Shown here: piece by piece, positions 1 through 7,504 of the stretch | How the letters are laid out: each line of letters opens with the position of its first letter | Numbering within the stretch: position 1 is the first letter of the stretch | NCBI GenBank assembly: GCA_958414825.1 | Contig: CATYXQ010000020.1 | Location: 1-30,529 of the forward strand | Length of the DNA: 30,529 bases | Reading direction: 5' to 3' | Origin: an uncultured Eubacteriales bacterium | GTDB lineage: Bacteria > Bacillota > Clostridia > Oscillospirales > CAG-272 | Program-made: the position numbers and the translations under genes | The notes under the pieces: model-generated | Told to the model about the DNA's origin: nothing | Database searches by the model: none | What the model saw: the letters and a program-made list of their open reading frames with translations, nothing else

Positions 1-43
1 AAACCGTCCTCATCATGCCTAAAAGCGCAAGTATATATAAAGA

Positions 44-406
44 TCAGCCGGTTGCGCCGCCTCCGCCGAGACCGAAGCTGATCGAAATCGCATTGTTCAC
101 CTGATTCATGACATCGTCGTCCAAGTGTCCCATCTTTTCTTTCAGGCGCCGTTTATCGATTGTACGTATCTGTTCCAGCAGGACAACCGAATCTTTTTGC
201 AGTCCGACCTTGTCCGCATATATGTCAATATGTGTGGGCAAATGTGTTTTGCTCATTTTACTCGTGATCGCCGCAGCTATAACCGTCGGACTATACTTAT
301 TGCCCACATCGTTCTGCACAATCAGGACAGGACGCAAACCGCCTTGCTCAGACCCAACAACCGGGCTCAAGTCGGCGTAAAAAATATCTCCGCGCCGCAC
401 ACTCAT
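44..406 (-). CDS. mazF: MazF/PemK-family mRNA interferase (type II toxin)
   Basis: A 120-residue protein with the MazF hallmarks: an N-terminal RRGDIFYADL strand, the GSEQGG-RPVLIVQND segment (residues about 19-33) and the SPTVIAAAITS segment (about 39-49), which hold the Arg and Thr/Ser residues of the family active site. Family members are ribosome-independent, sequence-specific endoribonucleases that cleave mRNA in the cytoplasm and are held in check by a MazE antitoxin. The ATG is preceded by GGAGAG about 7 bases upstream. The C-terminus ends in a glycine-rich tail (GLGGGGATG). The next gene upstream on this strand is pyrG, about 350 bases away, and no MazE-like reading frame lies between them, so an antitoxin would have to be downstream beyond the window edge or elsewhere. 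The family call is firm; toxin activity in vivo is inferred. Confidence 0.93.
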   Translation of the reverse strand: MSVRRGDIFYADLSPVVGSEQGGLRPVLIVQNDVGNKYSPTVIAAAITSKMSKTHLPTHIDIYADKVGLQKDSVVLLEQIRTIDKRRLKEKMGHLDDDVMNQVNNAISISFGLGGGGATG

Positions 407-752
407 TTTATCACTCTCCGCAAATTATTTCGGTATCACTATTTTTCCCAGCATCACGCAAATTTTAAACATTGCGGAAAAATTTTTTGCAGGTAAATTA
501 TGACACGCTTTGATACTTTTCTATTTTCATTGTATTGTGGCAAAGCGTTTTTGGTGCAAGACGGGCGCACAAGCGCGAATACACGCAGACAAAGGCAAAG
601 CGGCGTTCTCTGCAAGGACGGAAAGCCGCTGTTTTCGCAGCGCAAAACATATTTCTTTTTTATATGCGACTACATGCAAAAGCAGCTTCATACTATCAGG
701 GGGTAAAAACACCCGATATATGAAGCTGCCATTTCAGTTATAACTTTTTCAA
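407..752. other. Intergenic region between mazF and pyrG
   Basis: This stretch of about 350 bases has short reading frames on both strands, but none has a convincing ribosome binding site or recognisable protein. It holds the pyrG terminator hairpin (682-729) and presumably the mazF promoter, for which I found no good -35/-10 pair. A MazE/AbrB-fold antitoxin was specifically looked for and not seen. Confidence 0.6.
682..729 (-). terminator. Hairpin terminator of pyrG
   Basis: The 11-base arms at 682-692 and 719-729 are perfectly complementary. An inner TATC/GATA plus GGGT/ACCC pairing makes one long stem. Read on the minus strand it lies just after the pyrG stop codon and is followed by TTTTGC, a short U-tract, so it fits a rho-independent terminator for pyrG. 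Confidence 0.7.
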
Positions 753-2366
753 TTAGTGATTTGCGGAAGCATATTTATCCGCCGCGCGGATAAACTCACG
801 GAAAAGCGGATGCGCGCGGTTCGGGCGCGACTTGAATTCCGGATGATACTGCACCGCGATAAACCACGGATGCGCCGGAATCTCCACGGCCTCAACCAAG
901 CGACCGTCCGGCGAAAGTCCGCAAATACGCATACCGTTTTCTTCCACTGCGGCGCGATACGCATTGTTAAACTCATAGCGATGACGATGCCGCTCATGAA
1001 TATCATCCTGACCATATGCATCATGCATACGGCTGCCCGCTGCAATACGGCAGGGATATAAGCCGAGACGCATCGTGCCACCCTTGTCAGTGACCGTTTT
1101 CTGATCGTCCATAATATCAATGACGTTGTGCTTTCCATCCTCGCAGAATTCGCCGCTGTTCGCATCGCTGTGTCCGAGCACATTCCGCGCGAACTCTACG
1201 ACCGCCATCTGCATACCGAGACAAATTCCGAAGAAAGGAATTTTGCGCTCGCGGGCAAAGCGAACGGCTTCGATCTTGCCCTCGACGCCCCGGTTTCCGA
1301 ATCCCCCCGGAACCAGAATACCGTCAAGGTCGCCGAGCCGGCGTTCCGCCGTTTCCGGCGTAATATCCTCCGAATCAATCCACTCGATCTCCACCCGGAC
1401 GCGGTTTTCAATACCGCCGTGGAACAACGCTTCCATGACCGACAGATACGCGTCATGCAACTTGACGTATTTTCCGACAAGGCCGATACGCACCCGGCGC
1501 TTGCTCGCATGAATATTGTTCAGAATACCGCGCCACTCGGTCAAATCAGGCTCCACGCCCTGACAAATGCCAAGCAGACGGCAAACCGTAGATGCAAGGC
1601 CGTTTTCCTCCAGCATAAGCGGAACTTCATAAAGAGACTTAACATCCGTATTGTCAATTACGCAGTCCTCCGCCACATTGCAGAACATGGCGATTTTACG
1701 TTTCATGCTGGCTTCAATCTGACGATCGCAGCGACAGATCAGAATATCAGGCTGAATGCCGATAGACTGCAGTTCCTTAACCGAATGCTGAGTTGGCTTG
1801 GATTTATATTCTTCTGATCCAAACACATAGGGAATCAGGGTTACATGAAGGAACAGACAATTTCCAGGCCCCATTTCGTGGCCGACCTGCCTTGCCGCCT
1901 CCAAAAACACCTGCGACTCAATATCGCCGACCGTCCCGCCGATCTCCACAAGACATACATCCGCGCCGGAATCATTGGCCGATTTATAAATACGGCTTTT
2001 GATCTCGTCGGTAATATGCGGGATATACTGTACGGTTTGCCCAAGATATTCGCCGCGGCGCTCTTTGGAAAGAACGTTCCAAAACACCTTTCCGGTCGTG
2101 ACGTTGGAATTAACGCTAAGGTTTTCGTCGATAAAACGTTCATAATGTCCGAGATCGAGATCGGTTTCGGTACCGTCATCGGTCACAAAAACTTCGCCGT
2201 GCTGAAACGGGCTCATCGTGCCGGGATCAATATTTATGTAGGGATCCAGTTTCTGCATGGTCACTTTGACGCCGCGCGCTTTGAGCAGCCGACCAAGCGA
2301 CGCCGCCGTAATTCCCTTCCCGAGGCCGGAAACGACGCCGCCGGTCACAAAAACGATTTTTTTCAT
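753..2366 (-). CDS. pyrG: CTP synthase
   Basis: CTP synthase (537 residues, the normal family length) makes CTP from UTP with ATP and glutamine, the last step of pyrimidine nucleotide synthesis, in the cytoplasm. The N-terminal synthase domain shows the ATP/UTP loop GGVVSGLGKGITAASLG (residues about 9-25) and the PGTMSPFQHGEVFVTDDG region. The C-terminal class I glutamine amidotransferase domain shows the nucleophile motif GICLGMQMA and the His-Glu motif QYHPEFKSRP near the C-terminus. The ATG follows AAGGAAAC by about 8 bases. A strong promoter lies upstream (2409-2437) and a terminator downstream, so it is probably transcribed alone. I see no pyrG-type C-run at the expected start of the transcript, so classical reiterative-transcription control is not evident. 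Confidence 0.98.
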   Translation of the reverse strand: MKKIVFVTGGVVSGLGKGITAASLGRLLKARGVKVTMQKLDPYINIDPGTMSPFQHGEVFVTDDGTETDLDLGHYERFIDENLSVNSNVTTGKVFWNVLSKERRGEYLGQTVQYIPHITDEIKSRIYKSANDSGADVCLVEIGGTVGDIESQVFLEAARQVGHEMGPGNCLFLHVTLIPYVFGSEEYKSKPTQHSVKELQSIGIQPDILICRCDRQIEASMKRKIAMFCNVAEDCVIDNTDVKSLYEVPLMLEENGLASTVCRLLGICQGVEPDLTEWRGILNNIHASKRRVRIGLVGKYVKLHDAYLSVMEALFHGGIENRVRVEIEWIDSEDITPETAERRLGDLDGILVPGGFGNRGVEGKIEAVRFARERKIPFFGICLGMQMAVVEFARNVLGHSDANSGEFCEDGKHNVIDIMDDQKTVTDKGGTMRLGLYPCRIAAGSRMHDAYGQDDIHERHRHRYEFNNAYRAAVEENGMRICGLSPDGRLVEAVEIPAHPWFIAVQYHPEFKSRPNRAHPLFREFIRAADKYASANH

Positions 2367-2408
2367 AATCTTCGGTTTCCTTGTCTGTATTTTTCTACTA
2401 ACTAAGAT

Positions 2409-2437
2409 ATTATACCCCGGATTTTCATAAAAAGCAA
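2409..2437 (-). promoter_or_regulatory. Promoter of pyrG
   Basis: On the minus strand a TTGCTT -35 box (2432-2437) and a perfect TATAAT -10 box (2409-2414) are separated by 17 bases, about 45 bases upstream of the pyrG ATG. This is a vegetative sigma-A type promoter by inspection. Confidence 0.75.
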
Positions 2438-2514
2438 GAGGATTTATCCATATGACCGGGAGATTTTATCCTTCTTCCGACAAAAATCACCGGATCCGCA
2501 TTTTTAAAGCGTTA

Positions 2515-3387
2515 TCAAAGCTCGGAAAGTCTGTGCAGGCAGGGTTCGAGCGCCACGCCCTCTCGCCTTGGCGTATCAAATCCCGTTGAAAAATCAATCA
2601 CATCTCGGACAAACGCGCTCGCCGCCGTCACGGCTGAGGGAAACGACGCGCCGGACAGCAGCTTGCCGAGCATAACGCTCGCAAACAGTTCGCCCGTTCC
2701 CGGATACGCCCCGCCGATCCGTTTAAGACTCACAAAAAACGGCGTGTGATCCAAAGACGCCCCCGACAGATCCAATCCTGCAGTCACGACATTGTCCCCG
2801 CCTGCGGCAATCCCGGTAATCACAACCTTTTTCGGCCCAATTTCGGCAAGCTCATATAAAAGTTTTGTAACATACTCAGTCAGCGCGCGCTGGGACATCG
2901 CCGCTGTATCTTCAAAAGAACGTCCGCACAGCATACAGGCTTCCGTCAAATTCGGCACAATGCTGTCCGCCTGCGCGCAAAGAACATGCATACCGCGTAC
3001 CAGTTCCGGCGTACACGCGGAATACAGCGCGCCGTCGTCTCCGAATACGGGATCGACCAAAACCATCGTATCCCCGCTCCCGAAGCGCCGATTGAAGCGT
3101 TTGACCAACTCGCACTGCGCAGCGGAAGCCAAAAATCCCGTATAAATTGCATCAAACCGCAGTTCCAGCGCCTCCCAGTGCGCCGCGATCTTTTCCATCG
3201 AATCGCTGAGATCCTGAAAATAATAATTGTCAAATCCGCCCGTATGCGTAGATAAAAGCGCCGTCGGCAGCGGTACAACCTGTACCCCCATAACCGAAAG
3301 CGTAGGAATCACAACGGTCAGCGCACAGCGTCCAAATCCGGATAAATCATGCAGCGCGGCAACGCGCCGGATCCGTTTTTTCTCCAC
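2515..3387 (-). CDS. Pyridoxal/pyridoxamine kinase-like protein (PfkB fold)
   Basis: A 290-residue PfkB-fold kinase of the PdxK/PdxY group. This group phosphorylates pyridoxal or pyridoxamine with ATP in the vitamin B6 salvage pathway. Visible landmarks are HDLSGFGRCALT (residues 13-24), the substrate-side motif VVPLPTALLSTHTGG (37-51), the VLVDPVFGDDG strand-loop (109-119), the VPNLTEA motif (144-150) and the anion-hole motif near residue 230. That last motif reads GTGE (230-233), where the family normally has GTGD with a catalytic Asp; the codon is GAA. The start is GTG at 3385-3387, chosen because GGAGG lies about 9 bases upstream and no ATG fits. It has its own promoter and is divergent from rny. 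The family is certain; the exact substrate and full activity are less so because of the Glu. Confidence 0.88.
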   Translation of the reverse strand: MEKKRIRRVAALHDLSGFGRCALTVVIPTLSVMGVQVVPLPTALLSTHTGGFDNYYFQDLSDSMEKIAAHWEALELRFDAIYTGFLASAAQCELVKRFNRRFGSGDTMVLVDPVFGDDGALYSACTPELVRGMHVLCAQADSIVPNLTEACMLCGRSFEDTAAMSQRALTEYVTKLLYELAEIGPKKVVITGIAAGGDNVVTAGLDLSGASLDHTPFFVSLKRIGGAYPGTGELFASVMLGKLLSGASFPSAVTAASAFVRDVIDFSTGFDTPRREGVALEPCLHRLSEL

Positions 3388-3483
3388 AGCAGCACTCCTC
3401 CTCTTAAAAATCCGTATTCGCTCCGCCGCTCATCCGGCGGCAAAATACAAAAAACGCAGCGTCCCGCTTTTTCTGCGCTTTTT

Positions 3484-3512
3484 ATCATACACATATTTGC
3501 CGAAATTTGCAA
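3484..3512 (-). promoter_or_regulatory. Promoter of the pyridoxal kinase gene
   Basis: The minus strand reads TTGCAA (3507-3512), 17 bases, then TATGAT (3484-3489), about 97 bases upstream of the GTG start. Confidence 0.6.
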
Positions 3513-3737
3513 GACCGTATTTTGATACAATTCATTTCCTGTTTGCGTCAAGAGCGAAAGAGCGCAAACCGTTCAGACGATATAAAACAAAGGCTCGGAA
3601 TGTTTGTCAATATTAACCGCAAATTCAAATTGATTTTAACATATGCACCCTGATTATTCAAGGAAAAACATATACAAATATCCTCGATCAGAGTAACATA
3701 TTCAGTTTTCAATTTTTGATTTTCTGTCGGATATCAC

Positions 3738-3767
3738 TTGACACCGCCTAAGAAAATGTTATATAAT
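3738..3767 (+). promoter_or_regulatory. Promoter of rny
   Basis: A perfect TTGACA -35 box (3738-3743) and a perfect TATAAT -10 box (3762-3767) are separated by 18 bases. The start of transcription would fall near 3774, about 85 bases before the rny ATG. Confidence 0.8.
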
Positions 3768-3857
3768 AAATTTGTGTAAATATACGGTAGCCATGGTATG
3801 CGACACGGCTCCCAAATTACATATTCCCCTGAAACTTTACAAGGAGGTACGATTGTA

Positions 3858-5405
3858 ATGGGAATTTACATTACGGTCGGTGCCATCGCCTTGGTTGTGG
3901 GATTGCTGTTAGGCGCGCTGATCGGCGCAACTTACCGCAAAAAAGTTGCCGAAAAAGAAATCGGCAGCGCGGAAGAGCAGGCAGCAAAAATTGTTGAAGA
4001 CGCCATCAAAACGGCGGAAAGCAAAAAGAAGGAAGCTTTGCTTGAGGCGAAAGAGGAAATTCTGAGGAACAAAACCGAATCGGAAAATGAACTCAAAGAA
4101 CGCCGCAAGGAAGTCTCCCGGCTTGAACGCAGAATTCAGCAAAAAGAAGAAACACTTGACTCAAAAACCGACGCGATTGAGAAAAAGAACGAACTTCTGA
4201 ACCAGAAAATCAAGGAAACAGAAACGCTCCGCGATGAGATTCAAAAAACGCTCGATTCGCACCTTGCAGTGCTTGAACGCATTGCAGGCTTTACCAAAGA
4301 ACAGGCGAAAGACGAACTTTTATCTCGCGTAGAGACGGCACTGACCCATGAAAAAGCACTGAAAATCTCACATTTCGATGAACAATTCAGAGAAGAAGCA
4401 GACGAGCGGGCGAAAAATATCCTCTCACTTGCCATCCAGAGATGCGCAGCCGACCATGTCGGCGAGATCACCATCTCGACGGTACAGCTTCCGAACGAGG
4501 ATATGAAGGGACGCATCATCGGTCGCGAGGGCAGAAACATTCGCGCAATCGAAACCCTGACCGGCGTCGATCTGATTATCGACGACACACCTGAGGTCAT
4601 CACCATTTCCGGCTTTGATTCGGTACGGCGTGAAATCGCCCGGATCGCGCTGGAAAGACTGATCTCGGATGGGCGCATCCATCCCACCAGAATCGAAGAA
4701 ATGGTGGAAAAAGCCCGCAAGGAAGTGGATGTCTCCATCAAACAAGCCGGTGAAAAAGCCACGTTTGAGACCGGTGTGCATGGGCTGCATCCCGAAGTCA
4801 TCAAACTGCTCGGTCGGCTCAAATACCGTACAAGCTACGGTCAAAACGTACTCCGCCATTCTATTGAGGTTTCTATTCTTTCCGGCATCATAGCCGACGA
4901 ACTCGGCGCGGACAGCACGTCTGCAAAGCGCGCGGGGCTTCTTCATGATATCGGCAAAGCGCTTACACAGGAAGCGGAGGGTTCGCATATCCAGCTTGGT
5001 GTGGAAGTAGCCAGAAAACACAAAGAATCCAAAGAGATCATCAATGCGATTGAAGCGCATCACGGTGATGTAGAAGCGGAATCCATCATCGCATTCATCG
5101 TGCAGGCCGCAGACGCCATCTCGGCGGCAAGACCAGGGGCACGGCGTGAAGATCTCGAAAATTACATCAAACGTCTCCAGAAGCTGGAGGAACTGGCAAA
5201 CGATTTTGCCGGTGTGGAAAAAACCTATGCAATTCAGGCCGGACGTGAAATTCGTGTTATGGTAAAACCCGAACAGATTTCCGACGACCAAATGACCATT
5301 TTGGCGCATGAAATCGCTTCCAAGATTGAAAGCGAACTGGATTATCCGGGACAGATCAAAGTACATCTGATTCGTGAAAGCCGAACGGTGGATTTTGCAA
5401 AATAA
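3858..5405 (+). CDS. rny: Ribonuclease Y
   Basis: A membrane-anchored endoribonuclease of 515 residues that starts decay of many mRNAs in Bacillota. In order: one N-terminal transmembrane helix (residues about 3-25, then RKK), a long charged coiled coil (about 30-180), a KH RNA-binding domain with the GRIIGREGRNIRAIE loop, and an HD domain with the metal-binding LRHSIEVS and GLLHDIGKA motifs. The ATG at 3858 is chosen because AAGGAGG lies 10 bases upstream; the reading frame is open for 20 codons further but that extension has no ribosome binding site and would bury the anchor. Downstream come ymdB and spoVS, the same order as ymdA-ymdB-spoVS in Bacillus. Confidence 0.98.
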   Translation: MGIYITVGAIALVVGLLLGALIGATYRKKVAEKEIGSAEEQAAKIVEDAIKTAESKKKEALLEAKEEILRNKTESENELKERRKEVSRLERRIQQKEETLDSKTDAIEKKNELLNQKIKETETLRDEIQKTLDSHLAVLERIAGFTKEQAKDELLSRVETALTHEKALKISHFDEQFREEADERAKNILSLAIQRCAADHVGEITISTVQLPNEDMKGRIIGREGRNIRAIETLTGVDLIIDDTPEVITISGFDSVRREIARIALERLISDGRIHPTRIEEMVEKARKEVDVSIKQAGEKATFETGVHGLHPEVIKLLGRLKYRTSYGQNVLRHSIEVSILSGIIADELGADSTSAKRAGLLHDIGKALTQEAEGSHIQLGVEVARKHKESKEIINAIEAHHGDVEAESIIAFIVQAADAISAARPGARREDLENYIKRLQKLEELANDFAGVEKTYAIQAGREIRVMVKPEQISDDQMTILAHEIASKIESELDYPGQIKVHLIRESRTVDFAK

Positions 5406-5498
5406 ACACTTCGTTCGTTTCATTATATATACATAGAGTTGGTGAAGCGTTTTCCGGCTGCGGCCTGACGATAGATTCCTATATGTATATTCCAAAAG

Positions 5499-5577
5499 CT
5501 GTTTTACGGACGGCTGCCGAAGCCTGCGGAATTTTTCCGTTTTTGTGCGCCGTTCTGTAAAACAGTTTTTGTTTTTT
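5499..5577 (+). terminator. Terminator between rny and ymdB
   Basis: Arm CTGTTTTACGGACGGC (5499-5514) pairs with 5549-5565 apart from one G-U pair and one bulge. A small inner hairpin sits in the loop. Two T-runs follow (5566-5570 and 5572-5577). This should end most rny transcripts, so ymdB is likely expressed by read-through or from its own start. Confidence 0.8.
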
Positions 5578-5627
5578 CTCTCCCCCGATTGCGCAATGAT
5601 GAAGATGAAAGAGAAAGAGAAACATTT

Positions 5628-6392
5628 ATGAAAATTTTATTGCTCGGCGACATCGTCGGCAGAAAAACGATTGAACATCTTGGAAAGACGCTGTGGACGC
5701 TCCGCCGCGACCGGCAGATCGACATGGTCGTGGCAAACGGTGAAAATGCAGGCGATATCATGGGACTGTCCGCCGAAGATGCAAAAAACCTTTTAAATTA
5801 CGGCGTCGATATCCTCACCGGAGGCAACCATACCTTTCATAACCGCTCCCTGTACGGTATGCTGGACGACTCTTCCTGTCTGCTGCGCCCAGCAAACTGT
5901 TCAGATGCCGCCCCCGGCTCCGGAAGCACGATTTTTGAATGCCGCGGCGCCCGTATACTGATCCTGAATCTGCTCGGCATGATGTCGCTTGACGCTTACG
6001 CAAGTCCCTTTGACGCGGCAGACCGTATTCTGCGCCGTGAAAGCGGAAAATTTGATTATGCCTTAGTGGACTTTCATGCTGAATCCACAGCCGAAAAAGA
6101 GGCGCTCGGCTGCTATCTTGACGGACGTGTAACCGCCGTATTCGGCACGCATACGCATGTGCAAACCGCCGATGCGCAAATTTTGACGGGCGGCACGGCC
6201 TATATGACAGATCTCGGAATGTGCGGTCCGTCGGGCGGTATTCTCGGTACCGAAAAATCCGTAATTTTAAAGCGGTTTTTAACCGGTCTGCCGCAAAAAT
6301 TTATTCCGGCAAACGGAGACATTCATTTGCGCGGCGCCATACTTACGCTTACCGGAAATAAGGCTGATTGTATCGAACCTTTTTTGCAGTAA
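5628..6392 (+). CDS. ymdB: YmdB-family metallophosphoesterase (2',3'-cyclic nucleotide phosphodiesterase)
   Basis: This 254-residue protein matches the YmdB/TIGR00282 family of dimetal phosphoesterases. In Bacillus, YmdB hydrolyses 2',3'-cyclic nucleotides and affects biofilm and late development. Metal-binding motifs are visible in order: GDIVGRKT (residues about 7-14), NGENAGD, GGNHTFH and GTHTHVQTADAQIL, followed by YMTDLGMCGP. The ATG at 5628 begins the conserved MKILLLGDIVG. An in-frame TTG 13 codons upstream is open but adds only a charged stretch. The ribosome binding site is weak (GAAAGAGAAAG). It sits between rny and spoVS, a conserved neighbourhood. Confidence 0.95.
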   Translation: MKILLLGDIVGRKTIEHLGKTLWTLRRDRQIDMVVANGENAGDIMGLSAEDAKNLLNYGVDILTGGNHTFHNRSLYGMLDDSSCLLRPANCSDAAPGSGSTIFECRGARILILNLLGMMSLDAYASPFDAADRILRRESGKFDYALVDFHAESTAEKEALGCYLDGRVTAVFGTHTHVQTADAQILTGGTAYMTDLGMCGPSGGILGTEKSVILKRFLTGLPQKFIPANGDIHLRGAILTLTGNKADCIEPFLQ

Positions 6393-6520
6393 ACGGGTTT
6401 TCCAAAAATTTCGCTAAACTTCATTTTTCTATCACAATTCCCTGTTATACTTCTGGCATAAGAACGGTATATCTCTATCACAGCAACATACCAGAATCTA
6501 TTAAAAACGGAGGAAGAAAC

Positions 6521-6787
6521 ATGAATGTATTGAAAGTCTCGTCCAAATCCAGCGCCAACTCTGTAGCCGGCGCCCTGGCGGCGGCCATTCGCGAAGATTC
6601 GGAGGCGGAAATTCAGGCGATCGGCGCGGGTGCGGTCAATCAAAGCATAAAAGCCATTGCGATTGCTTCCGGATTCCTTGCACCGGTCGGAATCACCTTA
6701 TACACGCAGCCGGTATTTGAAGAAATCGAAATCAACGGCGAGGAACGCACTGCGATTCGATTCCGGATTTTGACTTCAAAAAATTAA
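6521..6787 (+). CDS. spoVS: Stage V sporulation protein S
   Basis: SpoVS (88 residues, family about 86) is a small, very conserved Alba-fold-like protein needed for later sporulation steps such as coat assembly and septation control in Bacillus. The start MNVLKVSSKSSANSVAGALA and the GAGAVNQSIKAIAIA core are near-diagnostic. A good GGAGG site lies 7 bases before the ATG. A longer frame open to 6368 has no matching site and is not used. It follows ymdB at 128 bases. I saw no clear sigma-A or sigma-H promoter in that gap. Its presence argues for a spore-forming organism or a recent descendant of one. Confidence 0.98.
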   Translation: MNVLKVSSKSSANSVAGALAAAIREDSEAEIQAIGAGAVNQSIKAIAIASGFLAPVGITLYTQPVFEEIEINGEERTAIRFRILTSKN

Positions 6788-6918
6788 TTTTCCAGCAAAA
6801 ACAACCCTGTATTTTGTTCACCGCGTCTTTTTTAAAGAACAATAGACCACAAAAAAGTACACAATCATATTTTTAGTACGGCTTGAAAACAATTTTTTAT
6901 TTTTTTCGTTAAAAAAGC

Positions 6919-6947
6919 TTGACAAATCTGCCAATTACTGGTAGTAT
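6919..6947 (+). promoter_or_regulatory. Promoter of the abrB-like gene
   Basis: A perfect TTGACA (6919-6924), 17 bases, then TAGTAT (6942-6947, overlapping TATATT), followed by a leader of about 45 bases. It sits in an AT-rich stretch with long A and T runs just upstream, typical of strong promoters. Confidence 0.75.
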
Positions 6948-7000
6948 ATTACTGACAATTCGAGTTTCTGTAAATTGTACATACACGAGAGGAAGAGTTT

Positions 7001-7252
7001 ATGAAATCCACCGGAATTGTTAGAAAAATTGACGGTCTCGGCCGTATAGTCCTCCCCATTGAACTGCGCAAAAGACTTGAAATCGCTACCGGAGACGATA
7101 TTGAAATTTACGTCGATGGAGAAAATATTATTCTGGCAAAATATGCGCCGAGTTGTTTGTTTTGCGGCGGCAAAGAGAATTTAACATTTTTTCAGGATAA
7201 GAACATATGCCGCGTATGCAGGAAAAAACTGGCCAGGGGAGATGCGAAATAA
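7001..7252 (+). CDS. AbrB/SpoVT-family DNA-binding regulator with C-terminal zinc-ribbon-like segment
   Basis: An 83-residue protein. Residues 1-47 form a swapped-hairpin AbrB domain (STGIVRKIDGLGRIVLPIEL, then GDDIEIYVDGENIIL), which binds DNA as a dimer or tetramer. Residues about 52-75 carry two Cys pairs (CLFCGG and CRVC), a likely small metal-binding knuckle common in clostridial AbrB proteins. AbrB-type proteins are transition-state regulators in spore formers. The ribosome binding site is AGAGGAAGAG before the ATG. It has its own strong promoter and is followed by a strong palindromic terminator, so it is a single-gene unit. Its target genes cannot be told from the sequence. It is not close to mazF and is not an obvious MazE partner. 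Confidence 0.92.
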   Translation: MKSTGIVRKIDGLGRIVLPIELRKRLEIATGDDIEIYVDGENIILAKYAPSCLFCGGKENLTFFQDKNICRVCRKKLARGDAK

Positions 7253-7318
7253 AACGGCGCGAGCGGAGTCTGGTAAAAGCAAATTTCAAAGCTTAGGGAA
7301 AAGAAAATAAACAAACTC

Positions 7319-7353
7319 AAAAATGAGTTCGGTATATACCGAACTCATTTTTT
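7319..7353. terminator. Perfect palindromic terminator after the abrB-like gene
   Basis: Positions 7321-7350 form a perfect 30-base palindrome (AAATGAGTTCGG and its complement meeting at TATA), flanked by A residues on the left and T residues on the right. It can act on either strand; on the plus strand it ends in a six-T run after the abrB-like gene. Confidence 0.75.
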
Positions 7354-7358
7354 GCAAA

Positions 7359-7400
7359 ACCCAAAACCGTCTGCCGTTTTTACGGCAGACGGTTTTGGGT
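7359..7400 (-). terminator. Terminator of the aminopeptidase gene
   Basis: A 19-base-pair perfect stem (7359-7377 with 7382-7400) closes on a four-base loop. On the minus strand the GC-rich core is followed by TTTTGGGTTTTGC. It lies about 100 bases past the aminopeptidase stop codon. Confidence 0.6.
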
Positions 7401-7504
7401 AGTCGAAAATCAGGCTTTCCCGACGATGAGCGCGCATATGCGGCATGTGCCGTCTAAGGACTGCGCACGCCACTGAATTTTCGCATACTGCCCGCGTGCA
7501 CTTT

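Larger units (their letters stand above)
3388..3857. other. Divergent intergenic region between the pyridoxal kinase gene and rny
   Basis: About 470 bases containing the two divergent promoters described separately (3484-3512 minus, 3738-3767 plus). The 220 bases between them are AT-rich and show no reading frame with a ribosome binding site. The RNase Y transcript would have a leader of roughly 85 bases. I see no riboswitch signature. Confidence 0.6.

Noticed and set aside
454..645. Possible small antitoxin gene upstream of mazF
   Set aside because: The predicted peptide has no MazE or ribbon-helix-helix pattern and no ribosome binding site.
1128..1817. Long open frame on the plus strand opposite pyrG
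   Set aside because: It is a shadow of the conserved CTP synthase gene, has no ribosome binding site, and encodes no recognisable protein.
4425..5495. Open frame of about 356 codons opposite rny
   Set aside because: It is antisense to a strongly conserved RNase Y sequence, without a start site or family resemblance.
7001..7252. AbrB-like protein as a MazE antitoxin for the mazF at 44-406
   Set aside because: It is almost 7 kb away on the other strand, has its own promoter and terminator, and carries a Cys-rich tail typical of transition-state regulators.
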